A stretch of DNA of 64,000 bases from CAIVAT01 sp037137455 (lineage in GTDB: Bacteria; Bacteroidota; Bacteroidia; Bacteroidales; FEN-979): positions 3,749-67,748 of the forward strand of contig JBAXKG010000008.1 in the NCBI GenBank assembly GCA_037137455.1, read 5' to 3'. Under the pieces are notes generated by a model, which saw only the letters and a list, made by a program, of their open reading frames with translations, was not told where the DNA came from and ran no database searches. Positions 26,079 through 35,657 of the stretch are shown piece after piece. Each line of letters opens with the position of its first letter. Position 1 is the first letter of the stretch. Both the position numbers and the translations under genes were made by a program.

Positions 26079-27344
26079 ATGAGCCATTTTTTCAGACATG
26101 GTGAAATAGAAGGTTACATTATGGTGGTGGAAGATTCCCTGATGGAAGCCACCATGTTGAAACATCTGCTAAAGCAGCATGGATATAAAGTGAAAGTTTA
26201 CCATGAAGGCGCCGAAGCATTTAGCGCTGCGTCAGTCAACATTCCAATGCTCATCATATCTGATGTTTTAATGCCTGTAATGGATGGGTACGAATTCTGC
26301 GAGAAGCTGAAATCAACGCCAAAACTGATGGAAGTTCCCATCATTCTGCTAACATCTTTGCAGGATCCGCTGGATATCATTCATGGATTACAGGCTGGCG
26401 CCGATAATTTCATCACTAAACCCTTTGAATCAAAGTATCTCCTGTCGCGTGTCAATTATTTGCTCGCCAACCGTGAGTTACGCAGTGCAGGCAATACCGA
26501 TCTGGTACTTGAGATCATGTTCAAAGGCAATAAATATGCGATAAATTCAGAAAGAAAACAGATCCTTGATTTGCTGCTTTCGGTTTATGAAACATCAATC
26601 GAACAAAACAAGGCGTTAATTGATGCGCAAAAGCAACTACAACAAGCAAATGAGCACCTTGCAAATGCCAACAGTGATCTGGAATCCTTCTCATACACTA
26701 TCTCACACGATTTGCGTACCCCACTGAACCACATAAGCGTCAGCACTCAACTTATTCAACAAAGGCATGAAAAAGAATTCAATGAAGAAGATAACTCATA
26801 TCTGAATACAATTCTTACAACAGTGCGTTCGATGGCAGATATGATCAGCGACCTTCTTCAATTCTCACGTTCAGGCAATATTAAAGTTGACCATAAGAAG
26901 GTTGATCTCACCGATCTGACGAAAAAAGTGATAGAATGGACCTGCCAGGACAATCCTGACAGAAAGATAAAATTTGTTGTGGAGGAGGGCATTTTTATCT
27001 CAGGTGATTCAAGCCTTTTGATGGTTGTTATGAAAAACCTGCTGAGTAATGCATGGAAGTACACTATGTATACTGCTGATTCTGAGGTACATGTCGGTAC
27101 TCAAAAAAACGATGATTATACAATAGTGTTTGTAAAGGATAATGGCGCGGGGTTCGATGCAAACCAGGCAGGTAATCTTTTCACTCCTTTTGTGCGGCTT
27201 CACTCACAGGATGATTTTCCCGGGACAGGTGTTGGGCTTTCGACGGTCCGGCGGATTATCGAAAGGCATGGGGGAAAGATTTGGGCAACTGGAAAAGTTG
27301 GGCATGGCGCAACATTTTTCTTCAAAATTCCGAAGGAGTTATAA
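26079..27344 (+). CDS. Receiver domain-histidine kinase hybrid
   Basis: The 421-residue cytoplasmic signalling protein begins with a receiver domain (residues 12-130). It has the acidic pair in MVVEDSLMEA, the phospho-acceptor in LIISDVLMPVMDGYEF, and the Lys in NFITKPFES. A helical linker leads to the HisKA domain (SYTISHDLRTPLNHIS, phospho-His near residue 210) and a HATPase domain with NLLSNAWKYT, DNGAGF and GTGVGLSTV. There are no membrane helices and no separate sensor domain, so input presumably arrives by phosphorylation of its own receiver. The ATG lies one base after the gapA stop, and a clear terminator follows the gene. The partner regulator is not identifiable. Confidence 0.93.
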   Translation: MSHFFRHGEIEGYIMVVEDSLMEATMLKHLLKQHGYKVKVYHEGAEAFSAASVNIPMLIISDVLMPVMDGYEFCEKLKSTPKLMEVPIILLTSLQDPLDIIHGLQAGADNFITKPFESKYLLSRVNYLLANRELRSAGNTDLVLEIMFKGNKYAINSERKQILDLLLSVYETSIEQNKALIDAQKQLQQANEHLANANSDLESFSYTISHDLRTPLNHISVSTQLIQQRHEKEFNEEDNSYLNTILTTVRSMADMISDLLQFSRSGNIKVDHKKVDLTDLTKKVIEWTCQDNPDRKIKFVVEEGIFISGDSSLLMVVMKNLLSNAWKYTMYTADSEVHVGTQKNDDYTIVFVKDNGAGFDANQAGNLFTPFVRLHSQDDFPGTGVGLSTVRRIIERHGGKIWATGKVGHGATFFFKIPKEL

Positions 27345-27376
27345 GTGAATTATCAGACAATTTCATTTAAAAATTG

Positions 27377-27403
27377 GCCGTCCTGATTCACGACGGCTTT
27401 TTT
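27377..27403 (+). terminator. Rho-independent terminator after the gapA-kinase unit
   Basis: GCCGTC (27377-27382) and GACGGC (27392-27397) form a perfect six-pair GC-rich stem with a nine-base loop, followed at once by six T residues (27398-27403). It lies 33 bases after the kinase stop codon. Confidence 0.85.
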
Positions 27404-27415
27404 CATCCTTAAACC

Positions 27416-27520
27416 ATGGAGTCAATTAAAGAGATTTTTAAAATCGGTTATGGCCCCACTATGGAGCATTTTCTTGGTCTCACTTGTGATCCACTGCTTG
27501 GCCTGGGGATAAGGGAATGA
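27416..27520 (+). pseudogene. Possible remnant of an L-serine dehydratase gene (N-terminal fragment)
   Basis: This is a 34-codon frame opening MESIKEIFKIGYGPTMEHFL. Iron-sulfur L-serine dehydratases begin with a very similar segment, in which a KIGxGP core is followed by SSSHT. Here the G-x-G-P spacing, the His and the following Gly fall in the same places, but the conserved serines are lost and the frame stops after 34 codons. Nothing resembling the rest of the enzyme follows. It is best read as a decayed fragment left between the terminator and the next gene, although a chance resemblance is possible in so short a piece. Confidence 0.35.
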
Positions 27521-27525
27521 TTTGG

Positions 27526-27552
27526 GAATGACGAATGACCAGTGACAAATGA
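27526..27552 (+). repeat. Degenerate AATGAC-type spacer repeat
   Basis: The spacer reads GAATGAC, GAATGACCA, GTGACAAATGA in succession, a degenerate short-unit repeat of a kind different from the octamers and heptamers elsewhere in the window. Confidence 0.45.
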
Positions 27553-27596
27553 AAGTGATCTATATTCAATTCGTAGTTTTTTAATATTAATGCCCC

Positions 27597-29024
27597 TTGA
27601 TATCAGGACTCACCAAATATTTCAAACAAAATTTAATTTTCCTTCTGCTGAGCGCTTATGCCATCGCGGGGATCCTGACCATTGTATTTTTTGATGGTAC
27701 CGGCGATAGCGGCGACAGTATCATGCATTATCTTTTTGCCAGGTACGCGCCGGTACATCCTGAACTTTACTTTGATCATTGGGCAAAGCCGGTGTTTGTG
27801 CTTATCAGCTCGCCATTCGCTCAATTCGGGTTTAATGGCATGAAATTGTTCAATCTCTCTGTTTCAATCCTTACATTTTATCTCACCTATCTGACCAGCA
27901 GATCATTACAAATGTCAAATACATTTTTATCTGTCATTTTCCTGATCTTTATGCCACTTTATTACATTCTGACATTTTCAGGACTTACCGAACCCCTCTT
28001 TGCCATGTTTCTGATCGGGGCGATTTACCTGGCAATAAACCGTAAATATTTTGCGACTGCCGTTGTTGTTTCACTTATACCTTTTGTGCGGGCCGAAGGG
28101 TTGATAATAATTATCGTGTTTGGATGCTGGTTTCTGATAAATAAACAATGGAGATATCTGCCATTGCTGTTGGCCGGGCATGTAGTTTATTCTTTAGCCG
28201 GGTATTTTGTTTATAATGATTTTTTTTGGATTTTCAGCAAGTTGCCATATGCAACCCTCGAGCCGAAATACGGTAGCGGCCCATTGCTTCATTTTGTAGT
28301 CCAGCTTAATTATGTGATTGGGATTCCCCTCTACTTCTTATTCATAGCAGGGATTTTGAGTTATCCATGGCACTGGATCAAAGGAAATATGAATTTGTCG
28401 CGTGAAGAGATAATCCTTATTTTTCTGGGATTTTTTCTCTTTTTTATTGCCCATTCATTATTCTGGTATTTCGGAATTTTTAATTCAATGGGATTAAAAC
28501 GTGTGCTGCTCGGCATTGCCCCACTTATAAGTTTGATTGCCCTGAGAGGTTATAATTTTCTTTTCGGTGAACTCTTTATCCGATATAAGCTGGCCGGTAA
28601 CATCTCAGGAATCCTGTTTGTTTTCTATTTGGTTATTTTTCCTTTTAGCGGCAACCGTGCCTCCGTCAACTGGAAAAAGGATATGAAGCTTACAAGGGAA
28701 CAAACAATGGCCAAAGCAGTCTCTGCTTACATCAGGGAACATCCTGTGCCGCCACGAAATAAATTTTTATATACCCACCCATATCTGAGCGAAGTGATGA
28801 ACATCGACCATTTTGATGTTTCACGCCGGAAGGATCTGAATTTGCAAAACCTGGCTCAATTGGAACCGGGTGATAAGGTTATTTGGGACAACTGGTTTGC
28901 ATTAGTAGAAACCAGGATCACACTCGACAAGCTTCTCGCGACAACCGGGTTGATGCGTGCAATCGACTACTCATCAAATGATAGCGATCGTGAGATCAGG
29001 TTTGTCATTTTCAGAAAAGAATAA
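27597..29024 (+). CDS. GT-C type integral-membrane glycosyltransferase (ArnT/mannosyltransferase-like)
   Basis: The 475-residue protein has about ten hydrophobic helices and a short C-terminal soluble domain (residues of about 370-475). Right after the first helix is an acidic loop (FFDGTGDSGDSIMHYL) that resembles the catalytic Asp loop of GT-C transferases, which use lipid-linked sugars on the periplasmic face. The conserved FTEPLFA-like segment (SGLTEPLFAMFLIGAIYLA) and the FVRAEG motif fit Bacteroidota GT39/ALG-like proteins. The acceptor is unknown. The frame has no ATG before residue 43, so translation probably begins at the TTG at 27597, which directly follows an in-frame TAA at 27588. 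A TAGTTTTT near-promoter box lies just upstream. Confidence 0.75.
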   Translation: MISGLTKYFKQNLIFLLLSAYAIAGILTIVFFDGTGDSGDSIMHYLFARYAPVHPELYFDHWAKPVFVLISSPFAQFGFNGMKLFNLSVSILTFYLTYLTSRSLQMSNTFLSVIFLIFMPLYYILTFSGLTEPLFAMFLIGAIYLAINRKYFATAVVVSLIPFVRAEGLIIIIVFGCWFLINKQWRYLPLLLAGHVVYSLAGYFVYNDFFWIFSKLPYATLEPKYGSGPLLHFVVQLNYVIGIPLYFLFIAGILSYPWHWIKGNMNLSREEIILIFLGFFLFFIAHSLFWYFGIFNSMGLKRVLLGIAPLISLIALRGYNFLFGELFIRYKLAGNISGILFVFYLVIFPFSGNRASVNWKKDMKLTREQTMAKAVSAYIREHPVPPRNKFLYTHPYLSEVMNIDHFDVSRRKDLNLQNLAQLEPGDKVIWDNWFALVETRITLDKLLATTGLMRAIDYSSNDSDREIRFVIFRKE

Positions 29025-29033
29025 AAAAAGCTG

Positions 29034-29041
29034 TACCTTTG
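29034..29041 (+). promoter_or_regulatory. -7 box (TACCTTTG) for the DEAD-box helicase
   Basis: TACCTTTG lies 80 bases before the helicase ATG, giving a leader of about 72 bases that begins with a short GC-rich run (GCCGCCGGCGCCGCC). Long leaders are common for cold-shock helicase genes. No clear -33 element is present. Confidence 0.45.
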
Positions 29042-29120
29042 CCGCCGGCGCCGCCCATTTATCAGGTTTTACCTGGTTTTAGCATACTCCGGAAATCTGA
29101 AAAGCACAAAAAAAAATTAC

Positions 29121-30971
29121 ATGATTACATTTGAAGAATTGGGCATCAGCAAAGAAATCGTGCTTGCCCTTGTTGACCTTGGTTTTGAAGTGCCTATGCC
29201 TGTGCAGGAAAAGGTGATTCCTCTGCTTCTTGGCGATAAAACCGATATTGTGGCCCTGGCACAGACCGGAACAGGAAAAACGGCAGCCTATGGACTTCCG
29301 TTGATTCAGCAAACCGACACGGATAACCATCTGCCCCAAGCGCTAATCCTTTGTCCGACAAGGGAGTTATGCGTACAGATTGCAGGCGACCTGAATGATT
29401 TCGCTAAATATGTTGACGACCTGAAAGTACTGCCTGTTTATGGAGGCAGCAGTATGGAGGTTCAGATCAAAGCCTTGAAAAAGGGGGTTCAGATAGTAGT
29501 TGCCACACCGGGTCGTTTGTTAGATCTGATGCGGAGAAGGGCCATAAAACTCAGCAGCATTCACGCGGTTGTGCTCGATGAAGCAGATGAGATGCTCAAC
29601 ATGGGATTTCTCGACAGCATCAACGATATTCTTGCAGAAGTTCCAGAGGATAGGAATACCCTCCTCTTTTCGGCCACTATGCCAAGGGAGGTAGCAGTTA
29701 TAGCGAAAAACTACATGAAAAATCCGGTGGAGATCACCATCGGAGATCGGAATGCCGGCGCCGAAAACATCAAGCATCTTTACTATACGGTGCATGCAAG
29801 GGACAAGTACACTGCTTTGAAACGCATCGTTGATTTTTATCCATCCATTTACGGTATTATCTTTTGCCGTACCCGAATCGACACCCAGGAAATTGCCGAT
29901 AAACTGATAGCCGATGGGTACAATGCCGAAGCGCTCCATGGCGATCTGTCGCAGATTCAGCGCGACAGTGTGATGCAGAAATTCAGGATCAGGCATGTGC
30001 AATTGCTGGTTGCCACCGATGTGGCAGCGAGGGGATTGGATGTTACCGACCTCACCCACATCATCAATTATGCCCTTCCGGATGATTTATCAGCCTATAC
30101 TCACCGAAGCGGACGAACCGGGCGTGCCGGAAAAGCAGGAACATCGATTGCGATTATCAACCTCAAAGAGAAACACCTTATCAGGCAAATCGAGAAACTG
30201 ATCAGCAAACCTTTCGTTTCTGCAAAAGTTCCCGGCGGCCGTGAAATTTGTGAAAAGCAACTTTTCAACCTGATAAATAAGATGGAAAATGTTGAAATCG
30301 AACATGCCGAAATTGATCCCTTCCTTCCCTCCATCTACCGTAAATTGGAATGGCTTGAGAAAGAGGATGTCATCAAACGTTTTGTAGCGCTTGAATTCAA
30401 CCGTTTTCTCGAATATTACCGCAATGCCAAAGATATCAATGTATATGAGGAGAAAGGCAGGGAATCATCCCGCGACAAAGGCAACAGGGAATCATTTCGT
30501 GACAAAGGCAGCCGCGGTGAATCCCGTAAGGAGGTTACTGCTTTTACGCGACTCGTGATCAATGCCGGCAAAGCTGATGGGCTTTACCCCAATAACCTCA
30601 TCGAACTCATCAATGCCAACAGTCCTGGCAAAAGAATCCGTATCGGAGATATTACCCTTGGAAAAAATGACGGCGTTTTCGAAGTGGATACAGAGTATGC
30701 AAAATTCCTTTCTCAGGCATTAAGCGAAGTTGAATTCAAGGGTTCAAACTTATTGGTAAATCCTGCATCTGGCCAAGCCCAGATCAACGTAAATGAACGC
30801 CGCTCGTTCAAGGAGAAAGGAAAATTCAAAGGCGGTCAGGAATTTAAAAAAGGAAAAGGATTTTCCGAAAATAAAGATCAGGAGATAAAATCCTGGATCA
30901 AATCTAAAGGCGACAACCCGTTTTCGGGAGCCTCTGAATGGGCCGGAAAGAAGAAAAAGAAGAAAAAATAG
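29121..30971 (+). CDS. deaD: DEAD-box ATP-dependent RNA helicase, DeaD/CsdA-like
   Basis: The 616-residue protein carries all core helicase motifs: the Q-motif (VPMPVQEKVIP), AQTGTGKTAAYGLPL, PTRELCVQ, VLDEADEMLNMGF, FSATMP, and HRSGRTGRAGKAG. After the two RecA-like domains (to about residue 370) comes a charged linker with repeated RDKG units. A DbpA-type RNA-binding domain follows (FTRLVINAGKADGLYPNNL to about residue 560), then a basic Gly/Lys-rich tail ending in seven lysines. DeaD-type helicases remodel structured RNA in ribosome assembly and mRNA decay, especially in the cold. The DbpA domain and tail favour DeaD over RhlE. Confidence 0.93.
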   Translation: MITFEELGISKEIVLALVDLGFEVPMPVQEKVIPLLLGDKTDIVALAQTGTGKTAAYGLPLIQQTDTDNHLPQALILCPTRELCVQIAGDLNDFAKYVDDLKVLPVYGGSSMEVQIKALKKGVQIVVATPGRLLDLMRRRAIKLSSIHAVVLDEADEMLNMGFLDSINDILAEVPEDRNTLLFSATMPREVAVIAKNYMKNPVEITIGDRNAGAENIKHLYYTVHARDKYTALKRIVDFYPSIYGIIFCRTRIDTQEIADKLIADGYNAEALHGDLSQIQRDSVMQKFRIRHVQLLVATDVAARGLDVTDLTHIINYALPDDLSAYTHRSGRTGRAGKAGTSIAIINLKEKHLIRQIEKLISKPFVSAKVPGGREICEKQLFNLINKMENVEIEHAEIDPFLPSIYRKLEWLEKEDVIKRFVALEFNRFLEYYRNAKDINVYEEKGRESSRDKGNRESFRDKGSRGESRKEVTAFTRLVINAGKADGLYPNNLIELINANSPGKRIRIGDITLGKNDGVFEVDTEYAKFLSQALSEVEFKGSNLLVNPASGQAQINVNERRSFKEKGKFKGGQEFKKGKGFSENKDQEIKSWIKSKGDNPFSGASEWAGKKKKKKK

Positions 30972-30986
30972 ATCACAGGTTTGTTT

Positions 30987-31988
30987 TTACAACCGCTGGT
31001 ATTCCATCACCGGATAACCTTTTAAGCCTTCTTTGTTATAAAATCCAACAAACCTGAGCTTAAAATAGAATCCCGAAACACCGTGGATTACATAATTCAG
31101 CTTCGGCCTGATGGTGTAGACCCCGGAAGTAAAATTATAGTACTTCCAATCATAGCCAATAGCATCCAGGGCATTCGAAAACTTCATTGTCACTGCCTTT
31201 TCGTGTGTAATCGACATAAAATCGATAGTCGAATCAACAGCCACCTCAATCCCGAAGCGGTTTGAAAGTACACCGGTGACCAGATAGGGATATGGAATTC
31301 CCTGATCGGTGTAAAGCATTGTGGTATATTGGGTAAAAAGCAAGTCATACTTTTGTTTTTGTGGTTCAACCGGTACAACTAAACCTGTTTTCAGGCTGAA
31401 AAACTGATAGTTTACATTTCTGTTTTTTACAACAATCCCTGTCGAAATCGTTCCGCCTTTCAGAGGTGCATACCGGAAATAATAGCTGTTGTTTTTCAGG
31501 CTGTCAAAGATCAACTGATAAAGTCCAAGCGGGTTGCCCAGTTCATCGAGGCCCCGGCTTACGGCATAAACATGACCGTTTGAAACAGTGTCGGCCCCAG
31601 TTACAGTAAACCATTGCCCGATGGCGGTGGAATCGGGATTCCCATCCGATTTATCAAATCGCATATTCAACCCGATGGTATCAAATGGCTGTCCAAAAGC
31701 GACCGCTCCAAGGTCGCCGGCTTTCATGAAATCGCCGGTATTGAGAATCACATGCCAGCCTGTCCTGCTACATTCAAAACCCAGATCAAATAAAGTTTTC
31801 ACATTGACGCTCATAACTTTTTCTGAATCCAGGCTGAAATAGACCTGGTTAAGATAGTTTTCTGTCATGGCTATTGTATCGGTCTTCACATCACCCCGTG
31901 GATGTGGTGCGATCATTTCATCCTTCTTAAAACAGGATTGAAGGACAAGACAGACCAAAAGCAGTGAAATCAGTTTTTCTGACCGCAT
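30987..31988 (-). CDS. HmuY-family lipoprotein (putative haem-binding)
   Basis: The 333-residue protein has a lipoprotein signal peptide with lipobox LQSC (cysteine near residue 19). The mature part resembles HmuY-family proteins, all-beta haemophore-like lipoproteins: the segment QKYDLLFTQYTTM followed by YLVTGVLSN parallels the matching region of the HmuY-like protein at 34240-35520 (YWDIVFTKYMS and VIGVLSN). It probably sits on the outer-membrane surface and hands haem or another ligand to the adjacent TonB receptor. Its start codon overlaps the receptor stop (TAATG). Haem ligand histidines cannot be assigned with confidence, so the ligand is inferred from family and context. Confidence 0.75.
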   Translation of the reverse strand: MRSEKLISLLLVCLVLQSCFKKDEMIAPHPRGDVKTDTIAMTENYLNQVYFSLDSEKVMSVNVKTLFDLGFECSRTGWHVILNTGDFMKAGDLGAVAFGQPFDTIGLNMRFDKSDGNPDSTAIGQWFTVTGADTVSNGHVYAVSRGLDELGNPLGLYQLIFDSLKNNSYYFRYAPLKGGTISTGIVVKNRNVNYQFFSLKTGLVVPVEPQKQKYDLLFTQYTTMLYTDQGIPYPYLVTGVLSNRFGIEVAVDSTIDFMSITHEKAVTMKFSNALDAIGYDWKYYNFTSGVYTIRPKLNYVIHGVSGFYFKLRFVGFYNKEGLKGYPVMEYQRL

Positions 31989-34237
31989 TATTTGTATTTA
32001 TTGAATTGAAATGAAAGTTTTAGAAAAAGGGTTCGACCCCAGCCAATGTTCATGCCGCCATCTCCACCGCTGTGAGCCCCTCCCGTACCTCCTGTGGTAG
32101 GTATTGTGGTGGTATTGAAAATATTTTTAACCCCTGCGGAAAGGCGGATCCGGCTATTCCAGAATCCTTTACTTGCAGTAAAATCCATGGTATTGTAAGG
32201 ATTGATCCATTGCCAGCTCAAAACCTTTTCATTAAAAAGGAGTTGAGGCGCCGCTCCTGAATATTTATAGAACAGCGCCAGGGTGACATCTGGTTTATTA
32301 AACCGATATGATGGGCTTACAGTTACCTCTGTCGACCATTTGAATGGCTGATATGCAATTGCCTCATCGGGACTGCCTGTAATACCTGTTTCGGCGAATC
32401 CCAGCTGCAATTTAAAAGCCGGGTAAACCGAATAGGAACAACCAAACTGGATTCCGGCGCTCTTGTAACGGCTTACATTTTCATAGCTGTACTCCAGGCT
32501 GTTGCCGGTCTGTGCCAACAAGATCACATTTTCAATGAAATTATAAAACCCGGATAAATCAATCGACCAGGCTACCTTTCTGGTTTCTTTCGCCCAATTC
32601 AGGTTGAGGTTGAAATTATGCGATTTTTCGGCCTTGAGGTCAGGATTGCCAAGCACATTGTGGTTTACATCAACAAATACAAGGTAAAGTTCTTTAATAG
32701 ATGGAGCGCGGAATCCACGGGAATATGAAAACCGCAAGTTCAAGGGTTCAACAATATTCCATTTGGCGCTCAGCGCATAAACCAGTGGCGCCTTGTATTT
32801 TGTATTGTAAATCAGCCTGATGCCCGGCTGTATTGACAGGACTACCCTGTCGGTGGGTCGAATTTTTACCGGATCCCATTTAAAGCTCAGGAAAGCGGCA
32901 TAATCACCAATTTTCTGCCTGTCATCCGCAATTTTTTTTCCTGTGCCACTCTCAACGCTGATATCGAAGCCTGCCTGGTAATTAAATTTCTGACTTGAAT
33001 TGCTTTTAGCAAAAGTGCCACGGGCAACGAGGTTGTTGATTGTGGTAGTATCCTGAGCCCACGACTGCGGTACCACATTTTCATTTAATGTCGTAAGATC
33101 CTTGAAAATTGTCTCCCGGATCCGATTATACACTGACCACGATGCCAGCAGATTTATAAAATGTCTTTTTGTCACATTTACAGAGGCATCAGCGCGTGCC
33201 GAGTATCTTATGGTAGTAAAATGGTTATCAAAGGCATTTTCGTAATAAGGACCGAGCAAAGGGCCGTTATCGAGAAGTAATTCATTGAAATAGTCTCCCG
33301 CAACCTTAATCTTCAACACGCTGGTTGTAAAGGTATAATAACCATCGACAAAATACTGACGACGGGGTTTATAGGTTTGAGCGCGACTTGTATCGACAGG
33401 AGAATAACCTCCGAAGAAATTTCTGCCTCCATCAATGGAAAATCCATGTTTTTTATAGTTTAGTGACATTGCACCATCGAAATTATAAACTCCGACCGAT
33501 TCGGAATAGGCGCTGGCGCTGGCGTTCAGAAGTGAAGACTTATTCTCTTTTGTGATAATGTTGATGACCCCGGCCAGGGCATTGCTGCCATAAATCACCG
33601 ACATGGGCCCTTCGATCACCTCTACATGGTCAACATTGAAAAGATTGATCTGATTCAGGTCGAAGTTCCCGTTCATCCGGCCAATCAGGGGAACCCCATC
33701 CTGAAGGAATTTGATATTTTCGCCCGACATACCCTGAATCCGGAGGCTGGTACCCAGCACGCCATCCTGGGTTACCCGCATGGTCGATTGATCTTTAAGT
33801 AAATCGGCCATGTTTGTAGCCGCCTTCTGTTCTATCTGGCGGGCATTAATCACCTCGACTTTATAGATAGATTTATCAGCTCGTTCGGGAGTATATTGTG
33901 CAGTAACAACCACTTCGTCCATATCAAGAATTTTTGGATGAAGTTGTATTTCAATGGATTGGCCTGGAGATATTGTATCAATGTATGTTGCAAAACCTAC
34001 AAAACTGATGACAATTTTTGAGACTTCCCTGGTTTCGTTCACAACAGTTCCATCAATGGAAGTAAGACTGTATTTTGGTGAACCGGTTTTCAACCCTTCA
34101 AAACAGACATGTGCGAACGGAACCGGTTCATGACTTTTCTGGTCAATGACTTTAATAAAAGCCTTTTGGCCGTACCCGGAGGCAACGGCCAAAAGACTGA
34201 AAAGTCCGATCAGGAGGCTGAATGGGCCTTTAATCAT
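31988..34237 (-). CDS. TonB-dependent receptor of the HmuY locus
   Basis: This outer-membrane receptor has 749 residues, with a signal peptide (GPFSLLIGLFSLLAVASGYG) and a carboxypeptidase-regulatory domain (residues of about 25-110). A TonB-box-like stretch follows (LDMDEVVVTAQY), then a plug with RIQGMSGENIKFLQDGVPLI and GPMSVIYGSNALAGVINIIT, and a barrel ending in LFLKLSFQFNKYK. It lies between two HmuY-like genes with a 2-base gap and a TAATG overlap, so the three are one translational unit. Haem or haemoprotein uptake is the most likely role by analogy with HmuR of Porphyromonas, but cobalamin or siderophore substrates cannot be excluded from sequence. Confidence 0.9.
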   Translation of the reverse strand: MIKGPFSLLIGLFSLLAVASGYGQKAFIKVIDQKSHEPVPFAHVCFEGLKTGSPKYSLTSIDGTVVNETREVSKIVISFVGFATYIDTISPGQSIEIQLHPKILDMDEVVVTAQYTPERADKSIYKVEVINARQIEQKAATNMADLLKDQSTMRVTQDGVLGTSLRIQGMSGENIKFLQDGVPLIGRMNGNFDLNQINLFNVDHVEVIEGPMSVIYGSNALAGVINIITKENKSSLLNASASAYSESVGVYNFDGAMSLNYKKHGFSIDGGRNFFGGYSPVDTSRAQTYKPRRQYFVDGYYTFTTSVLKIKVAGDYFNELLLDNGPLLGPYYENAFDNHFTTIRYSARADASVNVTKRHFINLLASWSVYNRIRETIFKDLTTLNENVVPQSWAQDTTTINNLVARGTFAKSNSSQKFNYQAGFDISVESGTGKKIADDRQKIGDYAAFLSFKWDPVKIRPTDRVVLSIQPGIRLIYNTKYKAPLVYALSAKWNIVEPLNLRFSYSRGFRAPSIKELYLVFVDVNHNVLGNPDLKAEKSHNFNLNLNWAKETRKVAWSIDLSGFYNFIENVILLAQTGNSLEYSYENVSRYKSAGIQFGCSYSVYPAFKLQLGFAETGITGSPDEAIAYQPFKWSTEVTVSPSYRFNKPDVTLALFYKYSGAAPQLLFNEKVLSWQWINPYNTMDFTASKGFWNSRIRLSAGVKNIFNTTTIPTTGGTGGAHSGGDGGMNIGWGRTLFLKLSFQFNKYK

Positions 34238-34239
34238 GC

Positions 34240-35520
34240 TTAACGGGTGATGATTACTTTGGTCACCGTTTTCGATGCTGCGGTGGAAACGGTCACAAAA
34301 TAAACGCCGGGTTGCACCCCGGTTACATCCATTAAATAAGCATTGGGCCCATCAGCCATTCGTCCCGGACGATCTGCACGGAGTTGTCGGCCCGATAGAT
34401 CTGTAAGCGTAATGGAAACTTCTTCACCGGACTTGCCGGTCACGTATAGATTGATCCTGCTGCTTGCAGGATTCGGAAATAGCGTCAATTGTATATCACT
34501 AAACTCAAAATCCTTGATCCCTGCCCCTGCAGCCTTTTTACGTTCAAATTTCACAACACCTGTTGAACTTCCGGCAAAAGATGTAAAACAGAGCTTATAA
34601 ATATCCCCATTCAGGGCTTTAATAAAAAATACGGTTGAATCGGAAATCTTCCATGAAAATGTATTCATATCGAATACTTTCCAGTCCCATCCTATTGAAG
34701 AGCGCGTTGAATCCCAGGTTCCCGCCCCAAAATTATCGTAGGAAAGAGGTACAGGGTAGAATTTTTTGGTTTTTATACCCTGGTTGCTCAGTACTCCTAT
34801 CACAGGGTAGGGAGTTCCATTTGGCTGGATCGACATATATTTTGTAAATACGATATCCCAATATGCGGAAGCAGGTTCATAGGTGACAAGCGAATTGGTT
34901 TCAAAGGTATAGCCAATAAAATCCTTATCTGTCAAACCATCAAAATTACAGGACACATACATATCATTTGTTCCGTCAAGGTTTGCATACCGGAAATAAT
35001 AGGTATCCAGAGAAGAATATTTTCTCACTATCCAGAGTTTCTTGAAACTCCCGTCACGTACCTTGATGATAAAAATTGAATCTCCGACCAGGTTGTGGGT
35101 TACCTCATTGTATTTTCCCCAGCCATAGTCGGGATGTCCGGCGGAATTGCGAGAAAAAGCGCCGTTTTCCCAATCATTTGGATCGTTGTACATGGGGGTC
35201 CATGTAGACAATCCACTGGTATCAATGGTATTCCAGCCGGTCGTATCTGCTTTCGGATAGGTATATAAAACGACTCCGGAACCATCATTGGTCAGAATGG
35301 ATGAGCTCATTTTTTTTGTACGAAAGGCAATATCCCATTGGTTTCGGGGTGAGGTTTGGATTTCACCACCATCAAGATTGTAATAAACCTCATTGGTGTA
35401 ACCGGACGACAAAACAATTGAGTCGGATACCATTACACCTTGAGCATGTGAAGAATTATTTTGAATCGACATGGCAAGCAATAAAAGACTTAATGGCAAA
35501 AATGTAAAGATGTATTTCAT
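34240..35520 (-). CDS. HmuY-like secreted protein with type IX secretion sorting domain
   Basis: The 426-residue protein has a signal peptide (MKYIFTFLPLSLLLLAM through SSHAQG), an HmuY-like domain (residues of about 30-330) with NQWDIAFRTKKMSS, YYFRYANLDG and AYWDIVFTKYMS, and a C-terminal T9SS sorting domain of about 80 residues (FSDIQLTLFPNPASSRINLY, LSGRQL, VYFVTVSTAASKTVTKVIIT). The sorting domain predicts export across the outer membrane by the type IX system and cell-surface attachment or release. It therefore differs in route from the lipoprotein HmuY at 30987-31988. Gene order suggests it captures the ligand outside the cell for the receptor encoded downstream. Confidence 0.85.
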   Translation of the reverse strand: MKYIFTFLPLSLLLLAMSIQNNSSHAQGVMVSDSIVLSSGYTNEVYYNLDGGEIQTSPRNQWDIAFRTKKMSSSILTNDGSGVVLYTYPKADTTGWNTIDTSGLSTWTPMYNDPNDWENGAFSRNSAGHPDYGWGKYNEVTHNLVGDSIFIIKVRDGSFKKLWIVRKYSSLDTYYFRYANLDGTNDMYVSCNFDGLTDKDFIGYTFETNSLVTYEPASAYWDIVFTKYMSIQPNGTPYPVIGVLSNQGIKTKKFYPVPLSYDNFGAGTWDSTRSSIGWDWKVFDMNTFSWKISDSTVFFIKALNGDIYKLCFTSFAGSSTGVVKFERKKAAGAGIKDFEFSDIQLTLFPNPASSRINLYVTGKSGEEVSITLTDLSGRQLRADRPGRMADGPNAYLMDVTGVQPGVYFVTVSTAASKTVTKVIITR

Positions 35521-35657
35521 GACAATATTTTTGTTTGATACAGATATTTGTTAATAAAAGAAGGTGTAAAAGTTGATATTATGGAAAGTTTAATAGTGAA
35601 AAAATGGCCATAGAACCTGGTTGTTCATCAGCTCACTAAACTCACAAGGGAAGAAAA

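Noticed and set aside
29520..30059. 179-codon open frame on the minus strand
   Set aside because: It is antisense to the core helicase motifs of deaD, which are clearly the real coding sequence.
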